From NCBI GenBank assembly GCA_039621445.1, contig CP154954.1, positions 77,076,073 to 77,140,072 on the forward strand: a stretch of DNA of 64,000 nucleotides, written 5' to 3'. Below the pieces are notes generated by a model. It worked only from the letters and a program-made list of their open reading frames with translations, had not been told where the DNA came from and ran no database searches. Position 1 is the stretch's first letter, and the number at the start of each line of letters is the position of its first letter. Position numbers and translations under genes: made by a program. Below, piece after piece: positions 27,641 through 39,412 of the stretch. The stretch comes from Euglena gracilis. Taxonomy: Eukaryota; Euglenida; Euglenophyceae; Euglenales.

Positions 27641-28409
27641 TTCATGGCAGCCATGAGGCTGACCAGTTCGCACGTCGATCTGAGGCTGCCGACAACGTGC
27701 TCGATTCCTACCCGTTTCCTGGGTATATAGAAGCATCGCCATTTCACCATTGCGTGGAAGGCGTCGGCGTGGACGCACTGCCGGACGCCATCGCACGATC
27801 GAAACGCGGACGTCACGAAACGCGATGACGACACGGAAAAAAATCAAAAATTTTCCCCGGCCAATATCCTGGTTTTCCCAAAATTGGTGAAAATGCTGTG
27901 GTGGTGGGGGGGGTCGACCCACCCCCCCCCCCACCTCCCGGGTGGGGGGCCGGCGTCCCCCACCAGACCTTCCCCCCCTGCTGAACATCCACCATTTAAA
28001 CTCCTGTCGAGGGATTGAGGCTTTGCTTGTTTGCTGCAGGTTTTGTACAAAACCTTTTTGTTTTTTTCTTGTCTGGCCGACAACACGGGCAACGCATTGG
28101 ACGCCGTGATTGTCTTTTAACAATATAGGCTCAGTCAACCAGACCAGGTGGATACAACTCTCGATCGTTTTTATCGTGCAACATGTAATTTTTCCACATG
28201 AGTATCCTTCTTTCAACTTGCAAATGCCAAAATCGATATCCAAATGGCACATGCTTGGAAATTGGAATGCGATTGCCTCCTGCTGATTGGTTGTTCACAT
28301 GGGTGAGGTTGTTCCTACACAACTCATGATTTTGTTATTGTTTTCAAGTTTATTATTCCATTGTCATCTGCTTCTCATATTTCTTTTCCTCTGTGCTGCC
28401 ATCCTCATC

Positions 28410-28513
28410 ATGCCAGAGTACATCTACCACACTGTGTGCTATCTGGAGACGTCCATCACACTCGACGTGGAGTGCCATACAGGCTTTGGGCTGTTTTTGA
28501 CTGCTTTGCATTT
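28410..28513 (+). CDS. Gene C exon (possible start MPEYIYHTV)
   Basis: ATG at 28410, or an acceptor at 28413-28416, leads to MPEYIYHTVCYLETSITLDV and ECHTGFGLFLTALH. It ends CAT TT|GTGTGT in phase 2 directly at the edge of a GT/GGGT microsatellite. It joins the next candidate exon in phase. The aromatic and hydrophobic composition suggests a membrane protein; the family is not recognised. Confidence 0.5.
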
Positions 28514-28685
28514 GTGTGTGTGTGTGGGTGGGTGGGTGGGTGGGGGGGTGGGGGGTGGTGGGGGCGGGGGGGCGGGTGGGCGGGTGGGTGTGTCCGTGTG
28601 TGGGGTGTGTGTGGGTGGGTGGGTGGGTGGGTGGGTGGGTGGGTGGCTGGGTGGATCCGGGTGGGTGTGTGGGTAGGAAGGCGAG
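28514..28685. repeat. (GT)n/(GGGT)n microsatellite at the donor
   Basis: GTGTGTGTGGGTGGGTGGG and variants for about 170 bp. The first GT is the presumed splice donor of the exon at 28410. Confidence 0.95.
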
Positions 28686-30975
28686 TGGGATAGGAGGCAA
28701 GTGGGTGGGTTTGCGGGGGGGGGGGCGACCCACCCCCCCCCCACCACTTACGCATCCCCCCCACCACCTAAGACCTGGCCTTCGCATTCTGCCCTAGGGT
28801 ACTGGTTTTTCAAAAATGGCTGACTGGTTTTTTGAAAGTGGAAAGTGACCCCCCCTCCCTCCGGGCGGTTGGTGCAAGTATGGTCCAGACCACCCCCCAG
28901 GGCCAAGGGGGGAACCCCCATAGAACCAAAAAAAATTCTTCCCTGGTGCTTCGCACCAGCAGACTTGTTTTTTTAATCTATTTTTGTTAGTTTGGTGAAG
29001 AAAAAAAATTGGTGAAATCTGAAAACATAATTTTGGGCATTTTTTGAGGCGCTCAAAAAATTTTCCCGTCGCTTTGCGCCAGCTTTTTTATCCAGAGGAG
29101 AGGGGGGGAGTAAAGGACCACCCCCCCTCCACCCTCCCCTCTTCTCATTTAATACCCTGTGGGGTGGGGCAGAGTATGCGTACACCATTGCAGGCAGCGT
29201 CAGGGAGCATTTGTTGTTGCGTGGTTTTTTTTGACAGGCCGACCCCCAAATCCTTTCAGGCATCCCCCCCCCCTGTGTGATCATATCCGGGTGCCTTGGA
29301 GCGCCTGCCCAGGCAGCCATCCCCCCCCCCCTCCCCCGTGGGGTTGGCTGGTGTGCCTTCCCCTGTTTGCCGGCCGTTCCCCCCCCCCCCCCCCCGCCTG
29401 CCGCCACCCCAAGCCCCCCAAGAAGGACGGCTTCCGCCTCTGGCGCCACGGGCGGGCTCCAGTCCGCGGCTTCACCACCGTGCGGCACCCTCTGAGCCTG
29501 CCCCCTCCCGGTTTTTTTTAAAAAAAACTTGGTGGCCAAGGGACTCCCCGCTGACCCTTTGAGGCGTGTCTGGGTGCCTTGGAGGTCTGACCGGTCGGCA
29601 GCGCCTAAAATCCAGTCTGCCCAGCAGGTTCCCAACCCCGCAAAAGCCACCACACCTGGCGGGGGCAGTGGTCGGTCGGTTCTCCCACAGCGGCAGCACA
29701 GAATTCTGAAAGTCAATGCCAGAATATTGCTTCAGGGTTTGCAGTACCCTCTCCCAAATTTGGCTTAGCCAGTGCAAAAAAAAATTCCACTGACTGGCGC
29801 GAAGCGTCAGAAAGAATGGACCCAAAAAACTTGCCAAAAATGCAAATTTTTGGCCAGTTTTCGGGATTTTATTTGGAACAAAACATTAGCCAAAAACCAC
29901 ATTGAAATTCTCATTTCTCCCTCAGCTCGCAGCGCCGGAGGAATTTTTTTTCCATTCTGGGGGACGACTTGCCAGTGGCTTTGTGGCTTTTATCCAGTGT
30001 CTAGCAAAAAGTGGCTGGTCAGTGGACCCCCCAGGGTCCTTAAGCAACTGCCTGGTCAATGCTGTACCGGCGGTGGGCTGTGGCTTCATGCCATCCAGCT
30101 TGGAAAGGACAATTTCATTTGGACGGTGACCATGCCAGCCATTTGGACGATGACAGACTCCTGAAGGGCAGGCTGTGCTCTCACCTTCCCTGCAAAAGGA
30201 GCACCTCAGATCACCCACTGGAGCCTGGGGCCATTGTCCCTTCACTGAAGGCGTACGCCTACAAAGACAGCTACCTGTCCAGTGCCTGGTTATTTGTTCC
30301 CGGTCCTGTGGTTTTGATTCTATTTTTGTCCATTCGATTGGCCAAACGTTATGTTATATGAAATTGCTATTAGAACAGAAACGCAACTTATTTTCTTTTT
30401 AATTGATGTGCTTTTTGTTTATAAATAGCATACGAATGCATATTCCATCATTATATTAGTATTTCTGATTTATTTGTATTTTAAGAAAAGTTCTGAAGGA
30501 TTTATATAGAATGATGTATTGCACATTTTTTTAAAAAATCAGACGCATCAAGCTTCTTTTCTAAATTCTTTTGAAGGATTAGTCCAAGGAGCCCCTGCTC
30601 CCAAGCTTGGGGATTGGGCTTCTGTTGTTAATGTTAAAATGTGAAAATGCTCCCAAAATGGGTGATTTTTTTGGCATTTTTCAAGTTTTGTTCATGTTGT
30701 ATGTGTCAAAATGGGCATTTTTGTGAATTTTTTTTTTGCTCATTGCCCAAAATCGCCCTTTTTTTGGACCCATTTTTTGACCTCCCCGTGGGAAGTTTTT
30801 TTTTTTGGTCAAAACTTTCAGCAAAAAATCCAAAAGTGGACCCCCCCCAAATCAGATCCCATGGGATTTTCAGCAACGGACCCAAACAGTGGACCCGGGT
30901 CTTGTTTGGGGGTGTCGCGCTTTCAAAAAAAAATCCCCGGGCCTCCTTTCGGAGCGGTTCGTGCCTGCAGCCCAG

Positions 30976-31114
30976 CCTCTGGACCGGCCCCTGGTTGCCG
31001 AGGTGGGCGGGGCATTTCCTGCTCAACTTCCTGTCGTTCTGGTGCATGTTCCTCACGCCGTTCGCCACCGTCCGCGCCATCCGCGACATCAAGAAGCGGG
31101 TGGGCATGGCCACC
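30976..31114 (+). CDS. Gene C exon with a membrane-like segment
   Basis: After tgcctgcagcccag the phase-2 frame reads LWTGPWLPRWAGHFLLNFLS, FWCMFLTPFATVRAIRDIKK and RVGMATQGRSQ. A roughly 20-residue hydrophobic stretch followed by KK/RR-type basic residues looks like a transmembrane helix with a cytoplasmic anchor. Codon use is strongly host-like. The right boundary is uncertain (GTGGGC within it, or GTCTCT at about 31114). The function is unknown. Confidence 0.65.
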
Positions 31115-31544
31115 CAGGGCCGCAGCCAGGGGGGTCTCTGGCGGCAGTTGGACTGTCGGGAGCTGCCTTGGCTGCCGCCGATGCCGCGTGGCGTCGTATT
31201 GCTGGTGGTGAAAGACGTGTTTTTGTTTCTTTAAAAAAAAAGTGTCTGTGTGTTCTTTGAACGTCGATGCACATTCTTCACCAATTTTGGAGCAAAGAAT
31301 TACAAGAGATTATCAAAACAAATCAGAAAAGTCAATTGGCACAAGTCCATTGGAATTTGGGCGATTTTCCAATTCATAGAATTTAATTAGGAATTGAGGT
31401 ATTTTCCAATGCAGAGTGGAATTTTTCATGGTATGGTGATTTTGCAATTCTTTCCAATGTAAATTCAGGGATTTTCCAATAAATTTGTTAACCAAAACCT
31501 CCGACTTCCACAAGGACCACAACGTTATTTTGCTGTCCCACGGG

Positions 31545-31960
31545 CAGGGTTCGATATAAGGAGGGCGTACATGGTTTAGGTGGTGGGGGGTGTCCCCCCA
31601 CCCCCCCCCCCCTCCTGGCCCGGACCACCCCCCCCCACCTGCAAGGGGGGTCCGGACCGACCCTCAGGGGGTACCCGGGACCCCCCCCCCAAAAAGGGTC
31701 AATTTTTTCCTCCGGCGCTTTGCGCCGAATTTTTTTTGCATTTTTGGCCAATTTTTGCCCAAAAAGTGCCCAAAATGGCACTTTTGGTCGTTTGGGGGGT
31801 CAAAATTTTTCGGCCCAGCGCTTCGCGCCGGGCTGAAAATCGGTCACCCTGACCGCGCCACTGTTTAGGTGGGGGGGGGGGTGTCCCCCCCACCCCCCTC
31901 CTGGCCCGCAGGGGGGGGGTCCGGACCACCCCCCCCCTCCTCTCCTTATATCGAACCCTG
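31545..31960. mobile_element. hAT-like MITE, family 2 (416 bp, best copy)
   Basis: The ends CAGGGTTCGATATAAGGA and TCCTTATATCGAACCCTG are exact, with a perfect 8-bp duplication CCCACGGG (31537-31544, 31961-31968). The interior carries two mini-hairpins (CCGGCGCTTTGCGCCG and CCAGCGCTTCGCGCCGGG) and the AAAAAGTGCCCAAAATGGCA hairpin. It has no coding capacity. It sits between gene C exons. Confidence 0.95.
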
Positions 31961-32389
31961 CCCACGGGGTCCAGGAAAGGGGTGTTGACCATTCCCCTTT
32001 CTGTGTGGGTGCTGGGTGCTGAGCAAGCAGGGGGGAGGAGTCTGGGACACCCCTGGAACCACAATTAGAACCATAATTGGAACCATTTTAATGCAGAAGG
32101 GGCCAAACCAGTCAAAAAATTTGGTAGCAAAAATTTGTTGCATGAAAAATCACGAAAACCCACAAAAATCACGAGAAATCACGAAAATACACGAAAAATC
32201 ACGAAAAATCACGACAAATCACAAATGGGAATCTGTGGTCCCCGGCACAAAACAGGCAGTTGCCATAATTGCCATAAACGATTCCCTAGCTGATGAGATG
32301 TTTTCATCAATTTTTTGTCAAATTATGTTGAAAAAAATCTCCTTGAAATACATTTTCGGGGCACTTTTTTGAAGTTCCTCAAAAAAATC

Positions 32390-32600
32390 CGTGGAGAGGG
32401 GGTTACCGTAGGAGGAGGCCCAAGCTTGAACGTCGAGCTCGAGCCTCCTCGAACTTTTTAAAGCCCCCCTCATGGGGGGGCTTAAACAGCCTCCTCGAAC
32501 CGCCTCAAACGTGCTCGAACGCTTCGAGGAGTCTCTTGAGCCTCCTCGAATGTCGTTCGGGCACGTTCGAGGAGGCTCGAGAGACTCCTCCCAGCACCCT
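32390..32600. repeat. CCTCGAAC inverted-repeat cluster
   Basis: CGAGGAGTCTCTTGAGCCTC (from about 32523) pairs with GAGGCTCGAGAGACTCCTC (to about 32590). Further GAGCCTCCTCGAAC copies lie upstream at about 32440-32510. Confidence 0.8.
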
Positions 32601-32708
32601 CCCACCGTAACTCTGCCGGTGGAGGGGTCCGGGACCAAGCCCCCCCCCGCATTTAATACTGTGCCCTGGGGCCAGGGCAGGACGGGAATCGGCCAAACAG
32701 CCAGGATG

Positions 32709-32834
32709 GGGGGGGAGAAATGCGCTGCGCATTTTTGCGCATTTTTGTGCATTTTTTTCTCATTTTTTGTCAATTTTTCAAAAATGCGCATTTTTGCGCA
32801 TTTTTTCCGCGGGCCGTCCAGCGCATTCCCCCCC
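32709..32834. mobile_element. Short TGCGCATTTTT-rich element
   Basis: It starts GGGGGGAGAAATGCGC and ends GTCCAGCGCATTCCCCCCCC, with TGCGCATTTTT repeats just inside both ends. The same architecture is seen at 43329-43531 and 47577-48802. No duplication was confirmed. Confidence 0.5.
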
Positions 32835-32965
32835 CCCTTGCGGCCAGGGTGGGGGGGGTCGACCCCCCCCACCTGGCCTCTCCGTACCGCCCTGCCCGGG
32901 GGTGCCGCCGACCCGGGTGGGGACCCTTCCCTCGGGGTCCGTTAACCCCCAGCACGGCCCCGCAG

Positions 32966-33038
32966 AGAGCCCCCTGGCGGGGAAATCCTGAAGGACACGG
33001 CCTTCATCCGCCAGACCGCGGCGCGCCTGCTGGAGTAA
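32966..33038 (+). CDS. Gene C terminal exon candidate
   Basis: After cggccccgcag the frame reads EPPGGEILKDTAFIRQTAAR then LLE and TAA at 33036-33038, with strong G/C third positions. A start in phase 2 was used. The junction to the exon at 30976 could not be confirmed, so it may belong to another gene. Confidence 0.5.
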
Positions 33039-34530
33039 TGATGCCCCAGCCCCGCCCCCCCCCCACCCCCCCACCACAGCTGTGTGCTACTCCGGGCTGT
33101 GCAGCCTGTCGGCGCAGCCACGCCACCACACTGCAAGCCGCACCTACGAAGTCAGCGGGGAGGGGGGGACTAGTTTCCCAAAGGAAAGCGACTGATTGGT
33201 CTTTTGGAAGGTTGGAAGCGACCCCCGGGGGTTGGTAAAAAATTGTATGTGCCGGGCCCGAAAGTCGACAAGTCAGGAAATAAGGGGGGTTACATTTTTC
33301 TTTGGTATTTCAGAAGAAACTGCAATTTGTTTTTTCCCTTTTTTTCTTGTTTTCCTTTCAAAGAAAAAATGCTGTTAAACTCTCTTCAAACCCATTCAAA
33401 GGGCCTTGAAAATTTTTACGAATCCAGAAAATTATTTTTGAAACCCCCCGAAATTTGGTGATTGTCACACCACACTGCTTGGACAGAGGGCTTTTCCATC
33501 CGACTACCCCCTTGTCCGACAAACAATAAAAGTGACAAAGTTGCGGTCCGGACAGATGGTGTTCAGCGTTCGGTGAAAGCAAAATTCTATTTGCAGTGAA
33601 CAAAAGAAGATTTGCAGCGCCAACAAGGGGGCATCGATGCTCTGGAATCCTGTGAGGAGTACAAAAGGAGCTCTCAGAGATGAATGCACACCCAAAGTCC
33701 AGGAGTCCAGGAGGATATTTGTTCAATTTTGGTTTATTGTGCCTTCCCCTAGAAAGAGGGAGGTCATTGAGCAGCCTTTTCCAGCCAGCCCATTTTTTCC
33801 AACCTCCGGGCCACTCTCCGCGGTGCTCTGTGTGGATGGTTTCAGCACGTGTTCGGTGTGGTCGTCTCACATCATGGAATGACCGACACAGTTTCCCCAT
33901 TTTGTAAACGACTGTTTCGAAAGCCCTACGCCTGCTTCACGACCCCTGTTTTCGTCGCAACCTTGCCGTTCGCTCCAGCCCTCGCCCATTGTCTGCCCCA
34001 CTTCGCCACACCCCCTGCCTTACTTGGTTTGTTGGTGTGAGGCCATAGATCCATTTGTCCCCTGTGACCCTGTGATCCGCCGTCCTGCGATCCCTTGGTC
34101 ACGTTGGCTTGCTGAATTTAGGTAGTGTGAAATGAATTTATGCAAAAACAGACCAGAAAGTATGCTGAAAATTTGAAAAAATGATTTCCACTAAATTGAG
34201 ATGAGTCTGAACCGCCGACTCTGAACCAGGGTTTTTTTAGTCCAGACCCCGGGGGGTGGGGTCCAGTCGGACCCCCCATGTCCAATGACCCTCCTCTGTC
34301 TAATGGCCACCCCCCACCCCGTCGGAGGGCACCTTTTTGTAGATTTGGCCATCCCGTGGAATTCCTTGTCACACCACCGACCCCGGTGGGGGATTTTTTT
34401 TAATCAGAAACCTGTCCAAAGGACACCCCCAGTTGGAGGACAGAGATTGCTGGCTTTTGGACATAAGGGTCATCATCACATTATTATTTTGAAGTGTTTT
34501 TTAAAATTTTGTGCAAAAAAATCATTTTGG
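33039..34530. other. No gene recognised
   Basis: Mixed sequence with a fragment reading GACTGATTGGTCTTTTGG...GCGACCCCCGGGGGTTGGTAA (33188-33240), similar to segments at 2025-2320 and 28800-28870, and a CTGACCAATGACCCTCC/GTCGGAGG-type tract at 34250-34450 that resembles 45030-45340. No exon was supported. Confidence 0.5.
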
Positions 34531-34538
34531 GACCCTAG

Positions 34539-34928
34539 TAGGGTTCGATATAAGGAGGGCGTACATGGGTTAGGTGGGGGGGTGTACTCCCCCCCTTGGC
34601 CCGCAAGGGGGAACAAGACCACCCCACCCCAACTGCAACGGTGGTCCGGACCGACCCTCGGGGGGTACCCGGGACCCCCCCCAAAAAAGGGTCAATTTTT
34701 TTCCTCCGGCACTTCGCGCCGAAAATTTTTTACATTTTGGCCAATTTTTGCCCAAAAAGTGCCCAAAATGGCACTTTTGGTCGTTTTGGGGGGTCAAAAT
34801 TTTTCGGTCACCCTGACCGCGCCACTGTTTAGGTGGGGGGGTGTCCCCCCCACCCCCCCCCCTCCTGGCCCCCAGGGGGGGGGGGGGGTCCGGACCACCC
34901 CCCCCTCCTCTCCTTATATCGACCCCTG
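34539..34928. mobile_element. hAT-like MITE, family 2 (390 bp)
   Basis: The ends TAGGGTTCGATATAAGGA and TCCTTATATCGACCCCTG differ by one base each from the best copy. The duplication GACCCTAG / GACCCTAC (34531-34538, 34929-34936) has one mismatch. The interior follows the 31545 copy, including the mini-hairpin CCGGCACTTCGCGCCG. Confidence 0.93.
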
Positions 34929-35122
34929 GACCCTACCTGTAACAGATGCGGTGGACTCTCACTCCCACCCCCCGAGGTGTTTATCACCCCAGCCCAAGGC
35001 AGGACAGCCCTGAGGGTCTAGCTCAAGGGAACTCAGGCTGCCCAGCCTCATTTCAGGGGGGGGATTTAGGCCAAAACGAATCTAAACTAAATAGCATAAA
35101 AATATAAGTTAAGCAACATATA

Positions 35123-35128
<6 letters not shown>

Positions 35129-35157
<29 letters not shown>

Positions 35158-35342
35158 TGTATGTATGTATGTATGTATGTATGTATGTATGTATGTATGT
35201 ATGTATGTATGTACGTACGTACGTATGTATGTATGTATGTATGTATGTATGTATGTATGTATGTATGTATGTATGTATGTATGTATGTATGTATGTATGT
35301 ATGTATGTATGTATGTATGTATGTATGTATGTATGTATGTAT
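35129..35342. repeat. (ATGT)n microsatellite
   Basis: More than 210 bp of GTAT repeats with a short GTAC section at about 35211-35224. Confidence 0.97.
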
Positions 35343-35729
35343 AATACATAATATAAAAAATAATATAAAATGAAATCCAGTAATGCTTTGAAACTTTTTT
35401 TCCGATTTGATTTTTGCTCTTTTTTGGCCTAAATTTCTGTCATGCTTCTCCCCCCAGCGCTTGCCCCCCCCCCTCTTTTCATGCAAGCTTGCCCCACCCC
35501 AAGGTTGGCCCCCTGGCCTTACCTTCAGTCATGGCCCGGGCCAAGCCCCAGGGCTGGGCCGGGGGGGGGGGGGGTATACCAGAATTCAGCGGGCAAACGT
35601 GATCACGGGGTAGGGGGGCGATCGCGGGGCCACAGGCACAGGGGAGTTGACCCAGAATGCCCTCCCCACCAGGAAGCTGTGTAGCTGCCTCCCCTTCCTG
35701 TCTAATGAACCTCTTTGCCCAATGAACAG

Positions 35730-35868
35730 GGGGTGCCGGGCGGTCCAGTGTGTCCCCTTTTACAACAATGCAATTGAACACTCGCGTGACAATTTAGACG
35801 GTGGACAGGGGACGTCCATTGGGCATGGGTCGTACGGGCAATTTGGGCTGGGGGGATCCCAAGAACCT
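35730..35868 (+). CDS. Isolated exon candidate with a GTAAGT donor
   Basis: Between ccaatgaacag and CCT|GTAAGT the frame reads GCRAVQCVPFYNNAIEHSRD, then NLDGGQGTSIGHGSYGQFGL and GGSQEP. The donor is the best consensus match in this part of the window. The protein is Gly-rich and not recognised. Third positions are less GC-biased than in the TTLL and Kelch exons, so it may belong to a decayed element instead. Confidence 0.45.
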
Positions 35869-36174
35869 GTAAGTGTCCCCCTGCCCTTGACAGCGCCGGG
35901 GCTTCTTTTTTTAAGGAAGATCGCATTCCCTGGGGAGGTACCATGGGCAGGGATGGGTTGGGTTTTGGAGCACCCCCACCCCCTCCGACCCTGAAGGCGC
36001 CCCGGGGCCCGAAAAGAGCCATTTTCGAGGGAAAGGTTGGCTGGGTCGGCTGGTGCCGAGTCTCAAAACCAGCACCACCCCAGGGGGAGGGGGGGGGGAG
36101 CCTTGCTTTGGGCAGACAACCCATAGAAGCCTTTCCCCCCCGGGGGACTGCGAATGACAAGCCGGCCGGGACTG

Positions 36175-36245
36175 GGGATCCTGACAGCTTCTCTGACAGG
36201 GACGCTGTCAGAGAAGCTGACAGCTTCTCCAACAGCTTCCCGGGG
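36175..36245. repeat. Hairpin GACAGCTTCTCTGACAG
   Basis: CAGCTTCTCTGACAG and CTGTCAGAGAAGCTG are exact reverse complements separated by GGACG. A third CAGCTTCTCC copy follows. A second hairpin, GGGTATCAAG/CTTGATACCC, is at about 36416-36442. Confidence 0.9.
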
Positions 36246-36655
36246 AAATCAATGGACTGTGCCGAGTTGACCAGCACGAGGGACCCTGCCGACATCCGGA
36301 GCCAGCAGGTTGGGCAGGGCCGGTATCCTGACCAGGCTTCTTTTTTTTCCTTTTTTCCAGGGGGTAGCAAGCTCTCAGGCAAGGCTTGGCATTCGGCCTT
36401 CTCCCCAGGGTATCGCAGGGTATCAAGTGAGCTTGATACCCTCGTTGGTTTTGATACGGGGAGGTCAGACCCCCCAACCAAAACATTTTTTTCCGGCGCT
36501 TCGTACGAGAGGTGGAAATCACATCACACAAATTTCTTCCATGACATCACCTCCAAGAAAATTAGGTCAACAAACAAGGAAGGCGGAAGACATCGACCAA
36601 GCAATGCATAGTTGTCCCTGCGGGGACAAGTCAACAAGCACACCTTGCTCCCTGC

Positions 36656-37119
36656 CAGGGCGTTGCTTAAGAAAACGTGACCCCACCCCCGGGAGGAGTC
36701 CAGCCACCCAGAAGTTTTTTTCCAGCCAGCAGACTGTTTCCAGCCCCGGACCCCCTCCTTTGTTTATTTCCAGCCATTTCGGTAACGGATTGGATGGTAA
36801 TGGATTTTTTGCCTTTGATGGGGTGCAAAGATTGGCCAAAAAAATGGGTAAGCATTGGTAATAAAAACGGCGAAAAAATGTGTCGAAAAAAGCTGGCCAG
36901 GAAATCTTTGGTGTCAAAAAGTCGATTTTTTTTGCATCTTCACAGTTTTTTGGACATGTTTGCGATTTAGGTTTTTTTTGATACCTGGTTTGACCCCGGG
37001 TCAGACCCAGCTCCAACCCAGATATGGGCAGGGTTCGCCAGCAGCCTTTTTTCAGCCAGTCCAATTTTTCCAGCCTCTAAGCTGGACCCCCCCCCTGGGT
37101 GTCCTTAAGCAACGCCCTG
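36656..37119. mobile_element. hAT-like MITE, family 4 (464 bp)
   Basis: The ends CAGGGCGTTGCTTAAG and CTTAAGCAACGCCCTG are exact inverted repeats. The duplication CTCCCTGC / CTCCCTGG (36648-36655, 37120-37127) has one mismatch. The interior contains CCAGCCAGCAG strings like family 3, plus a TTTTTTGCAT section. Confidence 0.9.
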
Positions 37120-37799
37120 CTCCCTGGGGAAGACGCTATCCTTGGGGTGTGGGGGCAGTGTTCACTCCAGGTACACGGGTGCAGTGCTTTGGGGCTGGTC
37201 CAGGGCATACCTTAATAAAAATTGACCCCGCAACCCAGGGGGGCGGGTCCAGGTGGCCAGCAGCCTTTTTCCAGCCCCGGATCCCCCCATTAACAAGTTT
37301 TACTTATCAGGCAGCTGGACGGTGGCGTATTTTTGGCTTTCGGAGGTGCAAAAATGGCCAAAAAGCGAGTAAAAATGGATCAAATTTGGGCTGACAAGCT
37401 AAAATTTTGGGACAAAAAAGCAAAATTTTTGCATAATTGACAGTTTTTGGGGGAATTTTGCAGTTTCGATTCTTTGGTTCCTGGTTCGGCCCAGGGGGGG
37501 TCAGCCAGCAGCCGTTTCCAGCCAGCCCAAACTTTCCAGCCTCTGAGTTGGACCTTGGGGGGCGGGGGGTCATTAAAACCCTGGGCTGGCGGGACCTCCC
37601 CAGGCCTAGCCCGCGTTGTCTGCCCACCCGAAAAACGCTCCGATTTCGCCCGGTTTTTCCAAATTTTTCCCCTGAAAAAAATCCCGGAAAATTTGTGGGT
37701 CCCAGGGTGTTCCGAAATAGTTCTGGGATTATTCCACCCCGCCGCTGCCTTACGGGTTCCCGTGAATGTTTGGGGGCCCGAAGAAAACGTTGTGCGGCG

Positions 37800-39412
37800 A
37801 AGAAGGTTTACGGTTTTCCGTAAACATGCAAAAACAGAAGTTTACGGAAAACCGAGAACTTGAACTGGTTTACGGTTTCCCGTAGTCTTGTGCTCACCCC
37901 TCTTGTTTGGGAATGGGACCCAAACCTTGTCCCCAAGCCCCTGGAGCTGTGGTTATGGTCCTTTTCACCCAGTCCCCACCCTATGCCGATCCCCCACCCC
38001 ATCCGATGCAACGACTGAACATGGTCACGAGTTTCCATAAACTTGCTTTCTGAAAATTATTTGCCGTTGGCAGTGCATCCCTTCCTGGTACGGTCCCAAC
38101 ACTCTGTGGGAATAACACTGGAACAAGGCACGCTTTGCTCATGTCAGACCAGTGTTAGTGCCAAGCTGTAAAGGTGTTCCGCTCAAACACTAGCTGAGGT
38201 TGCTTGTGGGGCGTTGGTCGCCACTTTCACTAGGTGCAGCTGCAACTTAAAGAAATGGTGTTCACGGTTTCCCGTAAACTTGGGACATCTTTGGAGAACA
38301 GAATCAACTCTGGGCACAGAAACCATGTTGATGTGCCTGGTTGCCATGTTACTGCTGATGTGCCTGGTTGCCACAGACCGGCTTCAATCACCTCGACACA
38401 CCTTGGGCTGGGTAACAGGGACCCTCCCTTCCCCCGACTTTTTTGATGACACCCAAGAGAGGTCCCTCAGCAACACCCCAGACTGAGCTCTCAAAGGCTC
38501 ACTGCACAGGGTCTCACCTCATTCCTCCCCACTTGGTGGGCCACAGCAGCTCCATCCGGACATCGACACACACCCCACCGTTGCAATCCAATGTGGTCTC
38601 CCTCCACCCTTCCCCAGTGCACGAAATACCCCGGAAATTTATTTACCCATTTTGTGCTCTGTTAAACATTTCAGAGAACGGCCCTCAGAAACACATCTCG
38701 CACAAATGAAGTTGAAGAGCTCTGTAAAAGAGGCTGAATTATGCTGAATAGAAAACTGTGGAGCGTAGAGTACACTTTCTGAAAGGCATCCGCTGTTGTC
38801 TATTGCATTTGAGGGGAAAAATGCCAGAAAAAAAGGGCAACTGGAAATCATCAGAGGGAACACCACTCAGAGCAACCGCCTCCGAGGGTTGTCATTAACA
38901 ATCCCCCAATCAAAGGTGTTTTTGATCGCTTTCAATAGGTCTAAAAAAATCGCCTTTTTTGCACCGTCCTGGTCAATACGTTTCGCAGGTTATGGGGTCA
39001 TTTCAAGGACAGCTTCTTTTGATCACTGTCAAATGATCCTTGGACGGGAAAAAAAACGACCCTTTTCAGCTCTTCTATCTTCAAATCACAGTCCACCACG
39101 AGAGATCAAAGGAGAGACACAAGGGACTTGCCTGAAAAAGCTGGAAAAAATGCAACGAGCATAACTTCCTTTTTTTTTGGCAGCTTTATAAGGGTACCTG
39201 AAGTTCCCTTGGGTGAGTGAGGACCAGCTCGACGTTTGTCCCTCCACTTCTAGGCACGACGCAACAACGGAGACCCTCTTTGCTATTGCAAATCAAAAGA
39301 CACTGATACCCACTTGTTTACGATTTACCGTAAAACATTCTTCAACCGAGTATTGTTTACGGTTTTCCATAAAACTCTCTTTGTGTGTTGCTTACGGTTA
39401 ACCGTGAACAAG
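37800..39412. mobile_element. Putative element with TTTACGG/CCGTAAA palindromes
   Basis: Short palindromes of the form GTTTACGGTTTTCCGTAAAC recur at about 37808, 37836, 37869, 38260, 39317, 39355 and 39391 with a variable 4-base centre (TTTT, AAAA, TTCC, ATTT, TTAA). The borders were not found. The layout of dispersed palindromes in otherwise unique sequence copies that of the elements at 4192 and 55173 with a different core. Confidence 0.55.

Larger units (their letters stand above)
24960..27830 (+). mobile_element. Decayed Ty3/gypsy-type retrotransposon (pol fragment)
   Basis: Pol-like frames follow in the Ty3/gypsy order: aspartic protease (about 24975-25310, ILIDTG at about 24990), a damaged middle, the C-terminal half of reverse transcriptase (about 26870-27130, with FVKGSKMHL and CGHILNNGQRK), and RNase H (27155-27620, VLEVDSSNYAVGGVLSQ with a conserved aspartate, a RET glutamate and TDHDSL). 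The frame changes several times, there is a stop at about 27382, and the RT catalytic half is missing, so the copy is inactive. No integrase, primer site or LTRs were found. It is spread between genes B and C. Confidence 0.85.
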
